Source of the DNA: Artemia franciscana
Lineage: Eukaryota > Arthropoda > Branchiopoda > Anostraca > Artemiidae
Length of the DNA stretch: 64,000 nt
Assembly (NCBI RefSeq): GCF_032884065.1
Contig: NC_088880.1
Span: 33,854,008-33,918,007, forward strand
Reading direction: 5' to 3'
Shown: piece after piece, positions 1-11,540 of the stretch
How positions within the stretch are numbered: position 1 is the stretch's first letter
Layout of the letters: each line of letters starts with the position of its first letter
Notes under the pieces: generated by a model
Seen by the model: only the letters and a program-made list of their open reading frames with translations
Database searches by the model: none
Told to the model about the DNA's origin: nothing
Made by a program: the position numbers and the translations under genes

Positions 1-362
1 CCGTAAATAAGTTTCAACGCACACTCCTGTTTACTCCACTCTTCTCGTTTTATTTTTCTTACCCTGAATTTTTTTTATTTTAGTTCTTAATTGGGGAAAC
101 CCAAGCATCTAATTCAGAAGCAAAACAAAAAAAAAAACTAACGGCCATTGGAACAATTTGGTCATGACAGATACGAATTTAAAAAAAGAATTTGAAATTT
201 CAGTTTGATATTTGATACTCTCAAGTTCAAGTTTGCGTTTGTTAAGTTGGATTCTAGACACTTCGTGATACTATTAACATAATTAAGAGTCCGATGGCCC
301 AGTAATGACAAAGCCGATTATCTTTAAGAAAAGTGAGATTCCAGCGAGCAATAGATAAGAGC
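1..362 (+). repeat. Left arm of long inverted repeat
   Basis: Reverse-complementary to 4060..4424. Shared landmarks include the segment containing ttcaagtttgcgtttgttaa and the segment aatgacaaagccgatta. Small indels and substitutions between the arms show that this is an old pair and not an assembly foldback. Confidence 0.85.
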
Positions 363-624
363 CAAGATTGGGCTTTGAATTATTTTTAATATGAAAAGTA
401 AACAGACATGTTAAGGGGATGGGGTTGGCAAGTCGGCTTGTTTGAAAATATGCTCACCTAAATGTTTTAGGATCTATTCAGTTTTTCTTTAACATTTTAA
501 CTTGCATCAAGCTTTAATAAGGTCACTTGCATAAAACCGCATGCCACATTCAGATATTAGGGTCAAGCACTTTTGTGCAATTGACCATGGGAAGAAACCT
601 GACAGCCTAGAACTGTGACAAGAA

Positions 625-755
625 GATTCTTTTTATGCAAATATTGTTATATTAAGTTTTTTCATAAAAAAAGCTCTAGAGTTAGGTAATTGATTTTTTT
701 CAAAAAAAAACTCCAAGAAAATAGCTTTGATAGCAATATTTGCATAAAAAGAATC
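625..755. repeat. 22-bp perfect inverted repeat (hairpin)
   Basis: gattctttttatgcaaatat... at 625..646 is exactly complementary to 734..755, separated by about 87 bases. It lies inside the long-inverted-repeat element. Its function is unknown. Confidence 0.8.
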
Positions 756-1242
756 AGCTTTTTATCGTGATTCTGAATATTAAAAATTCCTTAAGCTTAA
801 ACGTACAGACCTAAAACTATGGGCCTGAAAAGATGTTTCTTATTTTCGAAGAGTGGGTAAAACACCCCTGAAAGGGCGAGTGATTTTGATTAAAATTATA
901 CCGTTATTTTTCCATCAGATTCATATTATTTTCGGAAAGAATGGTTTTGGATGCCTGATTATTAAATTGTTCCAGGAGTAATCGTCTGAAACTAAGAATC
1001 CTAGGAAAATGGGTGTGGCTCACTGGAATAGAAAATTAAAATTTGTATTGCTCTATTAAGCATCGATTGGATTGTGCTATAGAAAGTGCCATTTTCTATT
1101 TTTTGCACAAAATAATAGTTCGTCTCAAATAGGGCTAAATTGCTATCGAGAGAATTCTGAAGTAGCCAATCGATTTGAACTATCGAAAAAATTGTATCAT
1201 TAGCTTATCAGTTTCAGAGGCAGTAATGCGTATGATGGCATA

Positions 1243-2632
1243 TCAAGCAATTTGTGGTAACGAACTGTAGGTAAAGAGCGACTCGGCTCAGTAGTAATCG
1301 AAACTCTAAAAAAAAATCTTTGATACCTATAAAAATGTCAAAAGAACTAGATTTTTATGCTGATTTTAAATTTACAAGTTTTATTAGGTTTAATTATACC
1401 CATGGAAGGTTATGATCTTGAGAAAATTTGTCTGATCTTTGAAAGAAGGGGGAAATTCCCCTTAAAATTCATAGAATCTTAATCAAAGTCACGCCATCAG
1501 ATTAATTGTATCAGAGAGCCTTTCTGTAGAGTTTTCAAACTCCTGTCTTCAAAAATGTGGAATTTTATTATTATTTGCCAGAAGAAAGACCACGGATGTG
1601 TATTTTTTTTTCCAGGGGTGATCGTATCAATCCACTGAGCTTAAAACATCGGACTGGGGCTCTTTCTAACGGAAATCGAAATTTATAGTGCCCTTTTTAA
1701 TTGACCACAAAATGGGAGGGCACCTAGGCCGCCTCTCACACCTTTTTTTTTCCAAAATCGTCTGATCAAAAATCTGAGATTGCTATATTATTCAGCATAT
1801 TCGAAAGGCTTAATAACTATGTTTTCATAGATAACATGACCCCCCCCACACCTCCTAGGGAAAGGTCTTTAAGTTATAAAATCTGGGCATTGTTTACGTA
1901 TAGTATTTGTATAGCATTAATATTTTGGGAAGAATGTATACATTTTTCGGGTGGGGAGGGGAGGACGAATTTTTATTAGAGAGATTTAGCACAGTGAAAA
2001 TTTCCCATGGAGAGGAAATTTTCAAGGAGGTGAACTTTTCAGGGGAAATTGTATGCTAGGGAAATTTGCCAAAATTCCTTTACGGAATTTTTTACGTCTT
2101 CCTTTCTGTTTACTGACTCAGTTTTACACGTGGAGGAAAATTTTCTGGGTAAATTTTCACAAGGATTGAACAGTCCAGAAAATATTTCCGTGGGAGGGGG
2201 ATTTTTCCATGGAGGTGGAGCCAGATTTCCTGGCGTTATTTAAAGACGATCAGAAATTAAATAAAAAAGTAATATGACTCAGTTTTACGCCTGGAGGAAA
2301 ATTTTCTGGGTAAATTTTCACAAGGATTGAATAGTCCAGAAAATATTTCCGTGGGACGGGGGGTTTTTCCATGGAGGTGGAGCCAGATTTCCTAGCGTTA
2401 TTTAAAGACGATCAGAAATTAAATAAAAAAACAAATCTGTTCAACTGAAAGTAAGGAGCAACATTAAAATTCAAAAGGAACAGAAATTATTGCGTACACG
2501 AGGGAGGTTACCACCTCCTCAGCGTCTCAATCTCTGCGCTAAAGTTGAAATTTTGCTCCAATTCATTAAAAAACGATTCCTGAAACACATGGGTCGTTTA
2601 GTTAGAGCAATAATTTTTTTTTTTTTTTTTTT
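1243..2632 (+). mobile_element. Diverged copy of fold-back element Fb1
   Basis: It starts with TCAAGCAATTTGTGGTAACG, matching the Fb1 start TCAAACAGTTCGTGGTAACG and preceded by A as in the other copies. It continues through the Fb1 landmarks (gcgactcggctcagtagta, a ccaggggtgatcgtatc block and a gtgccctttttaattgacc block) to the left arm of the terminal hairpin (gaaagtaaggagcaacatt near 2450). The right arm is not recognisable before a poly-T run. No coding capacity is evident; the short ORFs across it are incidental. Confidence 0.75.
2114..2435 (+). repeat. 161-bp tandem duplication inside Fb1
   Basis: The unit starting tgactcagttttac at 2114 is repeated from 2275 with about 95% identity, including the ggaggtggagccagatttcc and gacgatcagaaattaaataa segments. 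Period 161 bases, two copies. It explains the short ORF at 2049..2243, which is not a gene. Confidence 0.9.
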
Positions 2633-3540
2633 TATGCCGAAAAACTTCAGGGTGAATAGCCATTTAGCTGAGAAGCATAATTACAAGCTTCATAAAATAC
2701 GTAGGGCGATGTATAATTGTACATCAACGATTATGAAGAAGAGCCGGAGGATATTTGTGAAGCAAAGAGGGGAATGTGCCTGACCATTCAAAATGTTTAT
2801 TTTTGTAGACTGATTTTCGAAGGGAAGCTTGTGGAGGGGGTTAGAATCGAATCTCTTTCTCCTTTATTTCCTGGAAATGTTTTTAGACTAAGCCTTTAAT
2901 ACGGGGGCTGTAGCGCAATCGCACTCCTGTTATTCCAGAAAAGCATTTTTGTGTAGCGTAAATTATTTGTGCAAATTCAAAATATGTAAATTATATAGTT
3001 TTAAATAAAGCTGTTTGTACATGAACATTTGTATAGTTATAGGAATAGGAATTGAACTCTCCCAAAAACATATGTGATCTTGACTTTTCCGGGGAAGAAT
3101 GGTCAAACACGTGACCATTCAGGGTTCTTAAAAGTATACTAAATAGTTTTTTTTTTTCAAACGAGAGTAAATAACAACAGTAATCCTTATTAATAACAAA
3201 AATTATTCTGTCTATGAGGGGGATTCTTTTCCTCAAACCCTAATTTTATGCTAAAGTTTAATAGTGCTATGCTGAAAATATGTATGAGTGCAATAAATGT
3301 AGAATCGATTTTTTTTTATAACAATTAAAGAATATTGTTTAAAGTATATTTTAAAAATATTGCATTTAAAGTATATTTTTTAAAGCAAATACTGATCAAT
3401 TAGCTATTCCATTAATGAGATACGCTTACTATGAAATATACTTTTTATTCCATTCCAATTGCCCTTGCTCTTTAGCATTAATTAAAAAAGAATTTGGGAT
3501 AAAAGTCAAACTTTAGCATAAATAGGGGATGCTGTGGGTT
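2633..3540. other. Unassigned AT-rich interior
   Basis: No supportable gene. It holds a poly-T run near 2616..2632, poly-T stretches around 3150 and 3310, and a short direct repeat with aaagtatattttaaaaatat near 3340 and again near 3368. The short ORFs show no recognisable domain. Confidence 0.5.
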
Positions 3541-3544
3541 ACTA

Positions 3545-3596
3545 GTTGTGGCAGTAGGAGTAGGAGTTGTAGTAGCAGTAGTATTACCAGTAGTAA

Positions 3597-3637
<41 letters not shown>

Positions 3638-3770
3638 ACAGTAACAACAGTGAAAGTAGTAGGATTTGTAGTAGTAGTAGCAATAGCTATAATAGTAGTG
3701 GCAGTACTAGCAGTGATAGCAGCAACAACAGAAGTAGAATTGGCAGTAGTAGTAATAGTAGTAAGCCTCC
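3545..3770 (+). repeat. Degenerate TAG trinucleotide microsatellite
   Basis: About 225 bases of (TAG)n with interruptions; the purest tract is near 3598..3636. It creates overlapping Val-, Ser- and Thr-rich ORFs in several frames on both strands, all artefacts of the repeat. Confidence 0.95.
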
Positions 3771-4059
3771 TCCTAACATCCCGTATTTTAGTTAAGGTGA
3801 ACATAATGCATAAAATACCTGCTCTATCTTAAATCCTGATAAAAGTGTATAAAATCCCAATCAGTCTCAGAATAGATGGAAAAGTAGATAACAAAATGTT
3901 TCAACAATAAAGTATACAAGGACGAATAAGAGAAAAATGAGATTATGGAGAATAGAATTAGAAAAAGACTACTGGATTATCTTCACTCTACCTAGATTTT
4001 TGCCAGAACCTTACTAATAAAAGTTATAGGTTGCTTAAAAGATAATGTTTCATCTAGGA

Positions 4060-4424
4060 TCTTATTTATCGCTATTTAATTTTCACTTTAATTATCGCTA
4101 TGTATAATCGGCTTTGTCATTATTGGGTCATCGAACTCTTAATTATGTTAATAGTATCACGAATAGTCTAGAATCCAACTTAACAAACGCAAACTTGAAC
4201 TTGAGAGTATCAAATATCAAACTGGAATTTTAAGTTCCTCTTTTAAATTCGTAACTGTCGTGTCCAAATTGTTCCAATGACCGTTAATATTTTTTTTTGC
4301 TTCTGACTTAGATGTTTGGGTTTCCCCAATTAAGAAGTAAAAAAAAAATAAAAAAATTCTGGTCAAGAAAAACAAAACAAGAAGAGTGGAGTAAACAGGA
4401 GTGTGCGTTGAAAGCTATTTACGG
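4060..4424 (-). repeat. Right arm of long inverted repeat
   Basis: Reverse complement of the first ~360 bases of the window. The arm ends at tatttacgg, immediately before a decayed retrotransposon fragment. Confidence 0.85.
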
Positions 4425-4439
4425 AAGACGCTCTTTAGA

Positions 4440-4690
4440 GGCCAGTTCAAATGTTGCGTCGTTTATCAGGCTGGGACACGTTTTGCAGCTGATAGATTGC
4501 CCAAAGTTGTCCTTGACAGGTGACCGTGTAGGGTCACAAGAAAAGCAAGTTATGCCCGAATGGGGTGGGAGGATGTCACATGGAAATATTTAAGGGACAT
4601 GGATATTTCTCGGGAGGATGTAAAGAGTGAGGCGTTGCATCCCTCTTTACACCAACTGGCACATAAGGCGACAACTGTACCTCTCCATGA
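4440..4690 (+). pseudogene. Decayed non-LTR reverse transcriptase C-terminus
   Basis: Translation gives RLGHVLQLIDCPK followed, in another frame, by GWEDVTWKYLRDMDISREDV. These align with RWLGHVLRMKDDRLPK and GWEDVINKDLKEMGTSWEGV of the better-preserved retrotransposon at 14274..15152. At least one frameshift near 4560 separates the two blocks, and the catalytic part is absent. It abuts the right inverted-repeat arm, so the large element may have landed in or next to a retrotransposon. Too short to classify beyond this shared family. Confidence 0.75.
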
Positions 4691-5279
4691 CGACCTCTCT
4701 TGTGCTTTTGACAAAGGCGATCATCTCAAAAGTGCAGCATCCTTTTTAAGGCATTTGCCTAGTGTTGCCTTCTGTTGAATTTTAAACGAACAAAATTATT
4801 GCAGCAGAAATAGTGCAAGATTTACCTAAAAACTAGCTTATGTATATTGAATTGGGATATATCTCAATATCTGTAAAATTTTAAAAGCAATCAAAAACAC
4901 AAAACCGACCCATGCCCCTCAAAAAATACAAAACATATTCACTTAAGAGGCGAAAATTCCATAAGTACCCCACAGAAAGTAAAGACTAATTCGTAAGTCT
5001 CTTAGTAGTCTTTTATTGGCCGTGATATCGTTCACTTTTGCGATATAATTGTAATTCTCTATGAACCTCATACCCTATGGTAGCAGAATAGACTGATGCT
5101 CTCCTTAGTAATAAACTTTAAAAAAATAAAATTTTTCCGAGGAAAGTAAAGAGTGAAGTTGAAACTTAAAACGGACAAAAATTATTACTTCACAGCCTAT
5201 TCAACATATATCAATAAAACTAGCCAAAATAAATCAAATAGTGATATTTCCTGATGTTTTTAGGATTAAAGAAAACTAG
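4691..5279. other. Unassigned intergenic sequence
   Basis: No gene or clear repeat recognised. AT-rich, with stop codons in all frames. Confidence 0.4.
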
Positions 5280-5696
5280 CACTTTATTGAAAACACAACA
5301 GCCGGTGTAAGGGCTTACATTTGGTACCAGAAACAAGATGTGAGAAGACTGCCACCTTCTGACGACACCTTCGAGCCATGCATACGAAGAGCCATATTCG
5401 CTGAATGGATAATCTTGTCGTCAGTACAGGCTCGGCTGAGCATTCCAGACTCAATCCTCCATGGATAGAAGATGGCTGACGGGGAAGTAGATGCGGTCGT
5501 CTCAAGCTGTAAAGGAGCATCAAGCCTGGAAGCTTAATGCAGACGCAAAAGTGGAAGATGCAGGAAAGACTGTAGCTGATCAAAAATGAAAGGATGCTGC
5601 AGCTTATGCTCCTGCCGCGGAACGAAGAGGGCATGCAGGGAGTTCGACCTTGCCCCATCTGAATTCTCGGAAGAAGAAAATGAGGAATATTTTTGA
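5280..5696 (+). pseudogene. Decayed gene fragment with Cys-rich C-terminus
   Basis: One frame reads through 5280..5696 except for three nonsense codons: TAG at 5466, TAA at 5535 and TGA at 5577. The translation has a block DVRRLPPSDDTFEPCIRRA, then a HG(stop)KMADGE block, then a cysteine cluster (C-x6-C-x3-C, then C-C-x2-C-x-C and a last C) and an acidic tail EFSEEENEEYF before a TGA. From memory, an LPPT...H.KRA.YQ / W-G-W / Cys-rich C-terminal module occurs in a repeated uncharacterised protein family of animal genomes, often near transposons; the HG(stop) would be a HGW whose Trp was lost. The opposite-strand ORF 5284..5658 is a shadow. The order of motifs and the unbroken frame support a recently dead gene; the family assignment is tentative. 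Confidence 0.55.
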
Positions 5697-8150
5697 AAGT
5701 TGTATTTGATACCTTTTACTTTTAATTACAATAGGTAGCTAATCAGTTACTATTACCCAATTTTACGGGCAGGCCGAGTAAGACAACTCCAGTGCGCCGA
5801 CTGAATCCATCTGTGAAGCAGAATTCTTTCATGCAGTAAATAGCTCAGTCGTATCAGTGGCAAATCAGGTCCCAAAAAGGTAATAGCAGACGTCTTAGTA
5901 AAAAAAACACTTTTTTTAGTCAACATTTTTTAAACCTATTTTTATTTTTAAGTAAAAGTTAAAAATTTTAAACAGTTAGGAAGTTTGAAGTATTCCTACC
6001 CTTTGAAGAAAAAAACAATTATGTCCCTTTTCACAATACGGCTAGTGATCATTTAGTGACACTACAAAAAAAAAACGCAGACCTTTTAAAAATAAAAATA
6101 GTTTATATTTTTTTTTAGCTCAAATTGTACGGAATTAAATGAACTTTCTTTTCGAATAAGAAAAAAAAATGTTTGTTACCTTGAAGAAATTTCAAGTTTT
6201 TAGCCTTTCTTTGACATATTTGTCGAATTTTACAGCACTTATTTTGAAACTGCAGTAAATAGGAAAAAAACAGTGTTTTTTTAATTTAAAAATCACATTT
6301 TTGTAGATCTAGATCTCTTTTATCGATTGATATAACATTTCGCCGGATTCCTCAACCCAATAGCTCGCAAAAATCCTGAATCGTCACACTTAGTTATAGG
6401 CTAAATTTAGCGGTTTTGGCCTATATCTCAGAAACGCCCCAATGGCGAACATGCGCCCTACAATATTTGTTTTCAGCATGATCGACTACCCTAGGATCTT
6501 TCCTCAGCATTTTTGTACCTTCCGACATGGGTGGGTGCACGATACAGAATCTGGTGCCCTGACTATATCAATCAAGTTTACTATAAAATTACATAAAAAA
6601 CAAGTGCACTACAGTATTTAGTAAAAACCAGGTGTACGTAATAACGTTTTGAGGGGTTAGTAGCTCCAACGGTATACCTCTGCCTGTCTGCTTGAATAGT
6701 CTGCCTCACTACTGACAATTTTCTTTTGAATTTATTAATTGCGATATTGCCGTTTCTTTTGCAGTATATTGTTATAAATTTTATTAAAACACGTTTATAT
6801 TATCATTAAAACAAAACAAAATTCACAGCCTCTTCCCTCCAAATATCATGAATTTTTAAACCCCCTTTCCATATTGTCAAATCGTATTAAACAAAATATG
6901 CCATTTTCACTCTTCTGAATCTACCCCCCCCAAATTCTGACCCAAAAATATAACTGTAAATAAGTCTAGCTTGAGAGCTCCTATTTGAACCCCGGGGTCA
7001 AAATTGTTTCAAACAGTATGCAAACTTCATCTTGAAGTCTAGTGTCAAAAGCCCCATGAAAAAGTTGATAAAAAGTCTCTTTACGCAAACAAATCATTTG
7101 AAAATTTCAACTTCTTTCACAATGGCCGTTTAAATCATACGGAAGTCAATTTGCTACTCTTTATGATTTAGTGAGACTCAAATGAATTTCTATCAAGCGT
7201 GTGTGTTATTCAGCACGTATTACAGCCCAGAACTAATTAATAAAATGCAAAAATGTTAAAAATGAAATTTACTGCATGTTACAAGCAATTAAAGTTTGGC
7301 TGATGTGCAAAGCAATAACTATCCATTAAATTACTTTATGTACAAGAGAAACATCACCGGAAGTAACGGATATGGGGCCAGAGATGAGCCTGAGGGTACA
7401 GAACCAGGCATGAGCCAAGGGAAAGGCACATCCAAAGCGTTTATCCATGAAAACCAAAGAAAATTTGATGTATTCTTAAGCTGTATACTCTCCCCTCAGA
7501 AAGCAATACAAAATATTGCTGTATATGTGCCTACACATTTTGTGCATTCAAATGAGGAAAGTTGTGTACCTCCGTAAGGAGCAATGCAGGAAAACTTCTG
7601 GGTCATAAAATAAAAATATTTTAGTCCTGGTCATCTTCCAGATATATCGCAGCTATTTCTTTCTTTCTTGTTTTTAGAAAAAGGTAAAGTAATATACAGA
7701 TAAAAAATAAATAAAATAACAAAAACAGGAAGTAAAAAGACAGATAAAAGAAAGAGAAAAGAAGTGACCACTCATTGGATTTAAACGAAGCCCTATCTCA
7801 TTGAATCCCAGTCCCGATACTTTTTTCAAAGCTCTTCATGACACTGGTGTATGTTACGTCATAGGGAACGTTTATTTTGATTGTTGAGTAATAGTTTCAT
7901 AGATTCCTTAAAAAAATCTACGAAACACCACTAAATCAGGATTTATCTGGAGGATTAAAAACCTGCGAGGGCCAAGAAACAACATACGAGACCCCGCAAA
8001 ATCAGGATTTCCTTGGATGTTATGTCATAGGGTTTGCTTGTTACTTAATAGGGTTTCGATTGTTTAAGAATCTTCAGGAGCCGTCCCGATCAGGATTTCT
8101 TTGGTTTTTATATTCCAAAACCTACGAGGGCCAGGAAAAAACCTTCAGAG
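5697..8150. other. Unassigned intergenic sequence
   Basis: About 2.4 kb without a supportable gene. An open frame at 7296..7577 (93 codons, TTG start) has no recognisable domain and no splice or promoter context. 7890..8150 carries loosely repeated phrases (atcaggatttcctttgg, aaacctacgagggcca), a few diverged copies of one short unit leading into the minisatellite that follows. Confidence 0.4.
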
Positions 8151-8154
8151 CCCA

Positions 8155-8905
8155 CTAGTGGGGGACCTCCAAAACGTCAGACCCCAGCAACCAATTCCCA
8201 TGGGCCCCCTAGCATTTAATTCCATCTGGGCCCCTATCATCAAATTTCATCGGACCACTAATCTAACCAAGTAAACAATTTCAATGGGGCCCTAGCATCA
8301 AATTGCATCGGGTCCTTACCTAACCAGTGGGGCTCTAGCATCCCATTTCACCAGGCTCTGAGCCTAACCTACGGGGACCTTAGCATCTGATCCTATCAGG
8401 GACCCTAGTGATCAATCCCAGCAAGATCCCCTAATAACAAATTCCAACGGGGTCCCTAGCGTCCAATGTAACTGGGGACCTAGCATATGATTCCACCGGG
8501 TGCCCTAGCATCCAATGTCATCGGAGCCCCTAACCTAACCAGTGGGGGCCCTAGCAACAAATTTCATCGAGTTGTCACCTAACCAGCGGGGGCCCTAGCA
8601 TTCAATTCCATTGTTGGCTCTAGCATCCAACTTCATCGAGTCTCTAACCTTACCACCTGGACCCTAGCATCCGATTCCATCTGGGACCCTAGCGAGCCAT
8701 TCCAGCAGGGTTCCCTAACAACCAATTCTAACGGGGTCCCTAGTGTCCAATTTCGCTGGGGCCCTAGCATACAATTCCAACGGGGGCCCTAGCATCAAAT
8801 TTCAGTGAGTTCTAAACCTAACCACCGAGTCCTCCCTAACATCCAGTTCAATAGGCATCTGACCTTACCACAAGGGTCCCGAGCAACCAATTTTACTGAC
8901 AAGAT
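8155..8905 (+). repeat. Minisatellite with higher-order structure
   Basis: A basic unit of about 26-30 bases (ggggccctagcatccaattc with variants) is repeated some 25 times. Some units are joined by a linker of the type cctaacctaaccagtggggg. A larger period of about 300 bases is visible: the block from 8366 to 8536 corresponds unit for unit to 8667..8825. No coding potential. Confidence 0.9.
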
Positions 8906-9685
8906 GTTTTTCCAGAAATTTCAAGATATTTTTTATTGTTATGTAATCGAGGAATGTTTACTTATGTTAAGGATGACGCATTCTAACGTGACTTGTTTCT
9001 TCTGGCTCCTTGGGGAAACCCCAAATTTAACAATGGAGGGCGAAAACGTGGGGTGTTACGTAATGACGGTGCACACATGGGTGTTACATAACACTTTAAG
9101 ATATTTTTTCTTTCAATGCGTTTGTTTTTCAGGGAACCTTTACATTCCAAAAATTTTATGTCCACATTAGGATTTGGAACGGGCTTCCCCAAAACTGAAT
9201 TGTGCCTTGAAGATCTAGACCAAAAAGCCATTCTATTATTATTATGCAGGAAATACTTTCTAGCAGAAACGTTTTGAAAAATCTATGGTTCCCGAGTTTC
9301 CTAACCATTATCTCTGAGCCATGTAACTATCCAGCAAAGCTATCGATTTTTTGTATATAAGATGCACCTGCTTGGTACTTTCTAGTAAATGTTCTAACGT
9401 AACCTAAACAGGTTAAGCTACATAGCAGATGTTACATAGTATTGGTGTTAGATTTTTCAGTAAGTGAATGATTACGTATTGAAGTTTTATCCTGGAACAA
9501 GAAATCTACAGAACACAGACTTTTGTACATGCTAACTTTATTAATAATAACTAATTTACAAGCATTATTAAAACACAGAAAAAGCAGTTAAAACTCAACA
9601 AAAGAGAAAACGAAACGTGAAAAAAGCTTATAAGGGATAAAATATGAGCAAAAAGAGCCAATAATTAAAGAAAGGTGAGAGCCCT
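8906..9685. other. Unassigned intergenic sequence
   Basis: Sequence between two minisatellite blocks. The ORFs at 8805..9170 and 8983..9231 overlap the minisatellite edge and show no domain. No gene called. Confidence 0.4.
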
Positions 9686-9960
9686 AGAAGCTATTCCACC
9701 ATTCCCCCTAGCATTCAATCCCACCTGGCCACCTAACACCCAATTCTACCGGGCGCCCTAGCAACCAATTCATACGGGGCCCTATCAAGTAATTCCACCA
9801 GGGGGGGGCGGTTCTTGTTATTAGAGGTAAATTTAACCCTTATTAAGAAGTATTTCTGAGTGGTTCTAATGAAAATGCTGCGTTTCTCTGAGCCAAGGCA
9901 CCGTGACAATATGAGGCTAACCCACCCTAGCAGGCAATTCCAGAGGAGGAGCGTTGTTAT
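9686..9960 (+). repeat. Second block of the ccctagcatccaattcc minisatellite
   Basis: Further units (ccctagcattcaatccca, cgccctagcaaccaattc, accctagcaggcaattcc) related to 8155..8905. They are interrupted by a diverged duplicated segment with gttcttgttattagaggtaa near 9812 and gttgttattagagatagg near 9953. Confidence 0.8.
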
Positions 9961-10189
9961 TAGAGATAGGTTTAAGCAATATTAAAAAGTATTTCTGAGA
10001 GGTTCTCATTAAGATACCTCATTTCTTTTGAATGACTGTTAGATTTCAGTCCCCCCCCCACCATTGAAAAATTCTTTTAACACCACCTAGCTTTGAGGTT
10101 TAGAACTTGTAAGTCTAAGCAATTCCCAGCCTGTGACACTGAATGACTGATACAAGCCACCCTCTAGAAGGTATTATCGCACACATGGT

Positions 10190-11540
10190 GTGTTTTAATT
10201 TAGCTCAACTTTCCCCTCAACATTTTGCCAAAGTTTTTGCCTTAATTCCATTAGTCTTATTAGTGGTTAAGATAGAACTAGTAATTGTAGTAGTAGTAGT
10301 AGGGGTAGTAGTAGTAGTAGCGTGCACAAATAGACTTTCCGTCAATTAATCATCAATTCGTCAATCAAGAACACTAAGCCGTTCTTAATATGTTGTTGAT
10401 GTTCTTTTTTTGCGAACCGATATGTATATAGTGTCTTTTGATTTAGTTTAACCTCACCCTTAACATTTTCTGCGATTTTAACCTTAATATACTAGGCCTT
10501 AATAGTAGTCACTCTAAAAATAGTAGTTGCAGTAGGTGTAGTAGTAGTAAAAGTAGTAGTTGTTGCAATAATATTAGCATGATCTCATTGCTGTTTGTTC
10601 AATTGATTATCCCCGCTACCATTCCCTGAAAGTTCCAACTCAATACTCTAAGACTTAGAATATTAACTTAGTATAGGTCTTTCCTGAGATATGTACTTTC
10701 AACAATCTTCAAGCACATAGTGTGTTTTTATTTAGTCCAACACACCCCTTAACATTCCATAGAAGCTGCACCTGAATGACCTTGGCCTTTTTTAACTCAA
10801 AAGGTTGAACATGACCCCCTTTCCCGACAACAAACACTGTATGTAAACAATGGGTGTATTTACAATTTACAGCCAATTTACAGCCAGTTTTTGGACCATT
10901 CAACTATGTTGAAAAAGATGGCCTTTTCAAAATTTTAATCGGATATCTTTGGAGCAGAAAAGTGCGCCGTCGGTGGTGTTGCCCTCCAGTCACTTTGACT
11001 CTTAAAAAGGCCAGTATAATTTTTGATTTCCAATCGAATAAGCAACTTTCGAAGTTTCTACACTAACTCCTATCAAACGAAATTCCTTAGCAAAAAAAAA
11101 TTATAAATAAGTAGACGTTGTGCCCACTTCTTCGAGAAGTTTTGTTTTCTCTACGATACAGTCCAAGATACAATTTTTTTTTTAGCAGCATCCAGTAACG
11201 CAAGCAGAAATTCATTCATGGGGAGCAATCCCTGTCTCCAAAATAAATTTCAGAATTTTAGAAGAAGTGCAGCATAATCGGCTATACAAAAGAGAAGTTG
11301 GAGATATTTGGAAGATTACACCCATCTCTCCTCCTTGTCCATGCTTTATGCGTGCTTAGTACCGCCCATCTTTGTGTAATGGACATCAGTAAACATTTTG
11401 ATTAGGAATAACAAAAACTGCATTTATCATAAACCACAACCCTCTCCCAATTAACCCAACTCAAATACAAATAGACCGTAAGCCATAAACCCTCTCCAAA
11501 GTTTCTAAGACAACTCTTTCCATACTAAGTAGCTTGGGAG
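10190..11540 (+). repeat. Composite TAG-bearing satellite element, copy 1
   Basis: Repeated 250-300 bp modules, each with a phrase like tttagttcaacattcccctcaacatt, then a (TAG)n tract, then a gcacaaatag or gcatata segment. The tail contains acaatgggtgtatttacaat, ccattcaactatgttgaaaa and gatttccaatcgaataagc, matching the tail of the larger copy at 46950..48880. The ORFs across it (10143..10349, 10709..11066) are incidental. The tail also resembles the middle of Fb1, so the two families share a module. Confidence 0.75.

Larger units (their letters stand above)
1..4424. mobile_element. Large element with long terminal inverted repeats
   Basis: The first ~360 bases are the reverse complement of about 4060..4424; the outer ~320 bases match closely (window start ccgtaaata, right end tatttacgg) and the inner part is diverged. 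The ~3.7 kb between the arms has no convincing coding region. It holds a 22-bp inverted repeat, a diverged copy of the fold-back element Fb1 and a TAG-rich microsatellite. The window begins inside or exactly at the left arm, so its outer end cannot be placed. It could be a non-autonomous DNA transposon or a chance inverted pair of one repeat; no transposase is visible. Confidence 0.6.

Noticed and set aside
3478-3832. Overlapping Val-, Ser- and Thr-rich ORFs on both strands
   Set aside because: They are frame-by-frame readings of the TAG microsatellite; the same happens at 47064..47321 and 10143..10349.
5284-5658. 124-codon ORF on the minus strand
   Set aside because: It is the shadow of the plus-strand decayed gene, whose motifs are recognisable; the minus reading is not.
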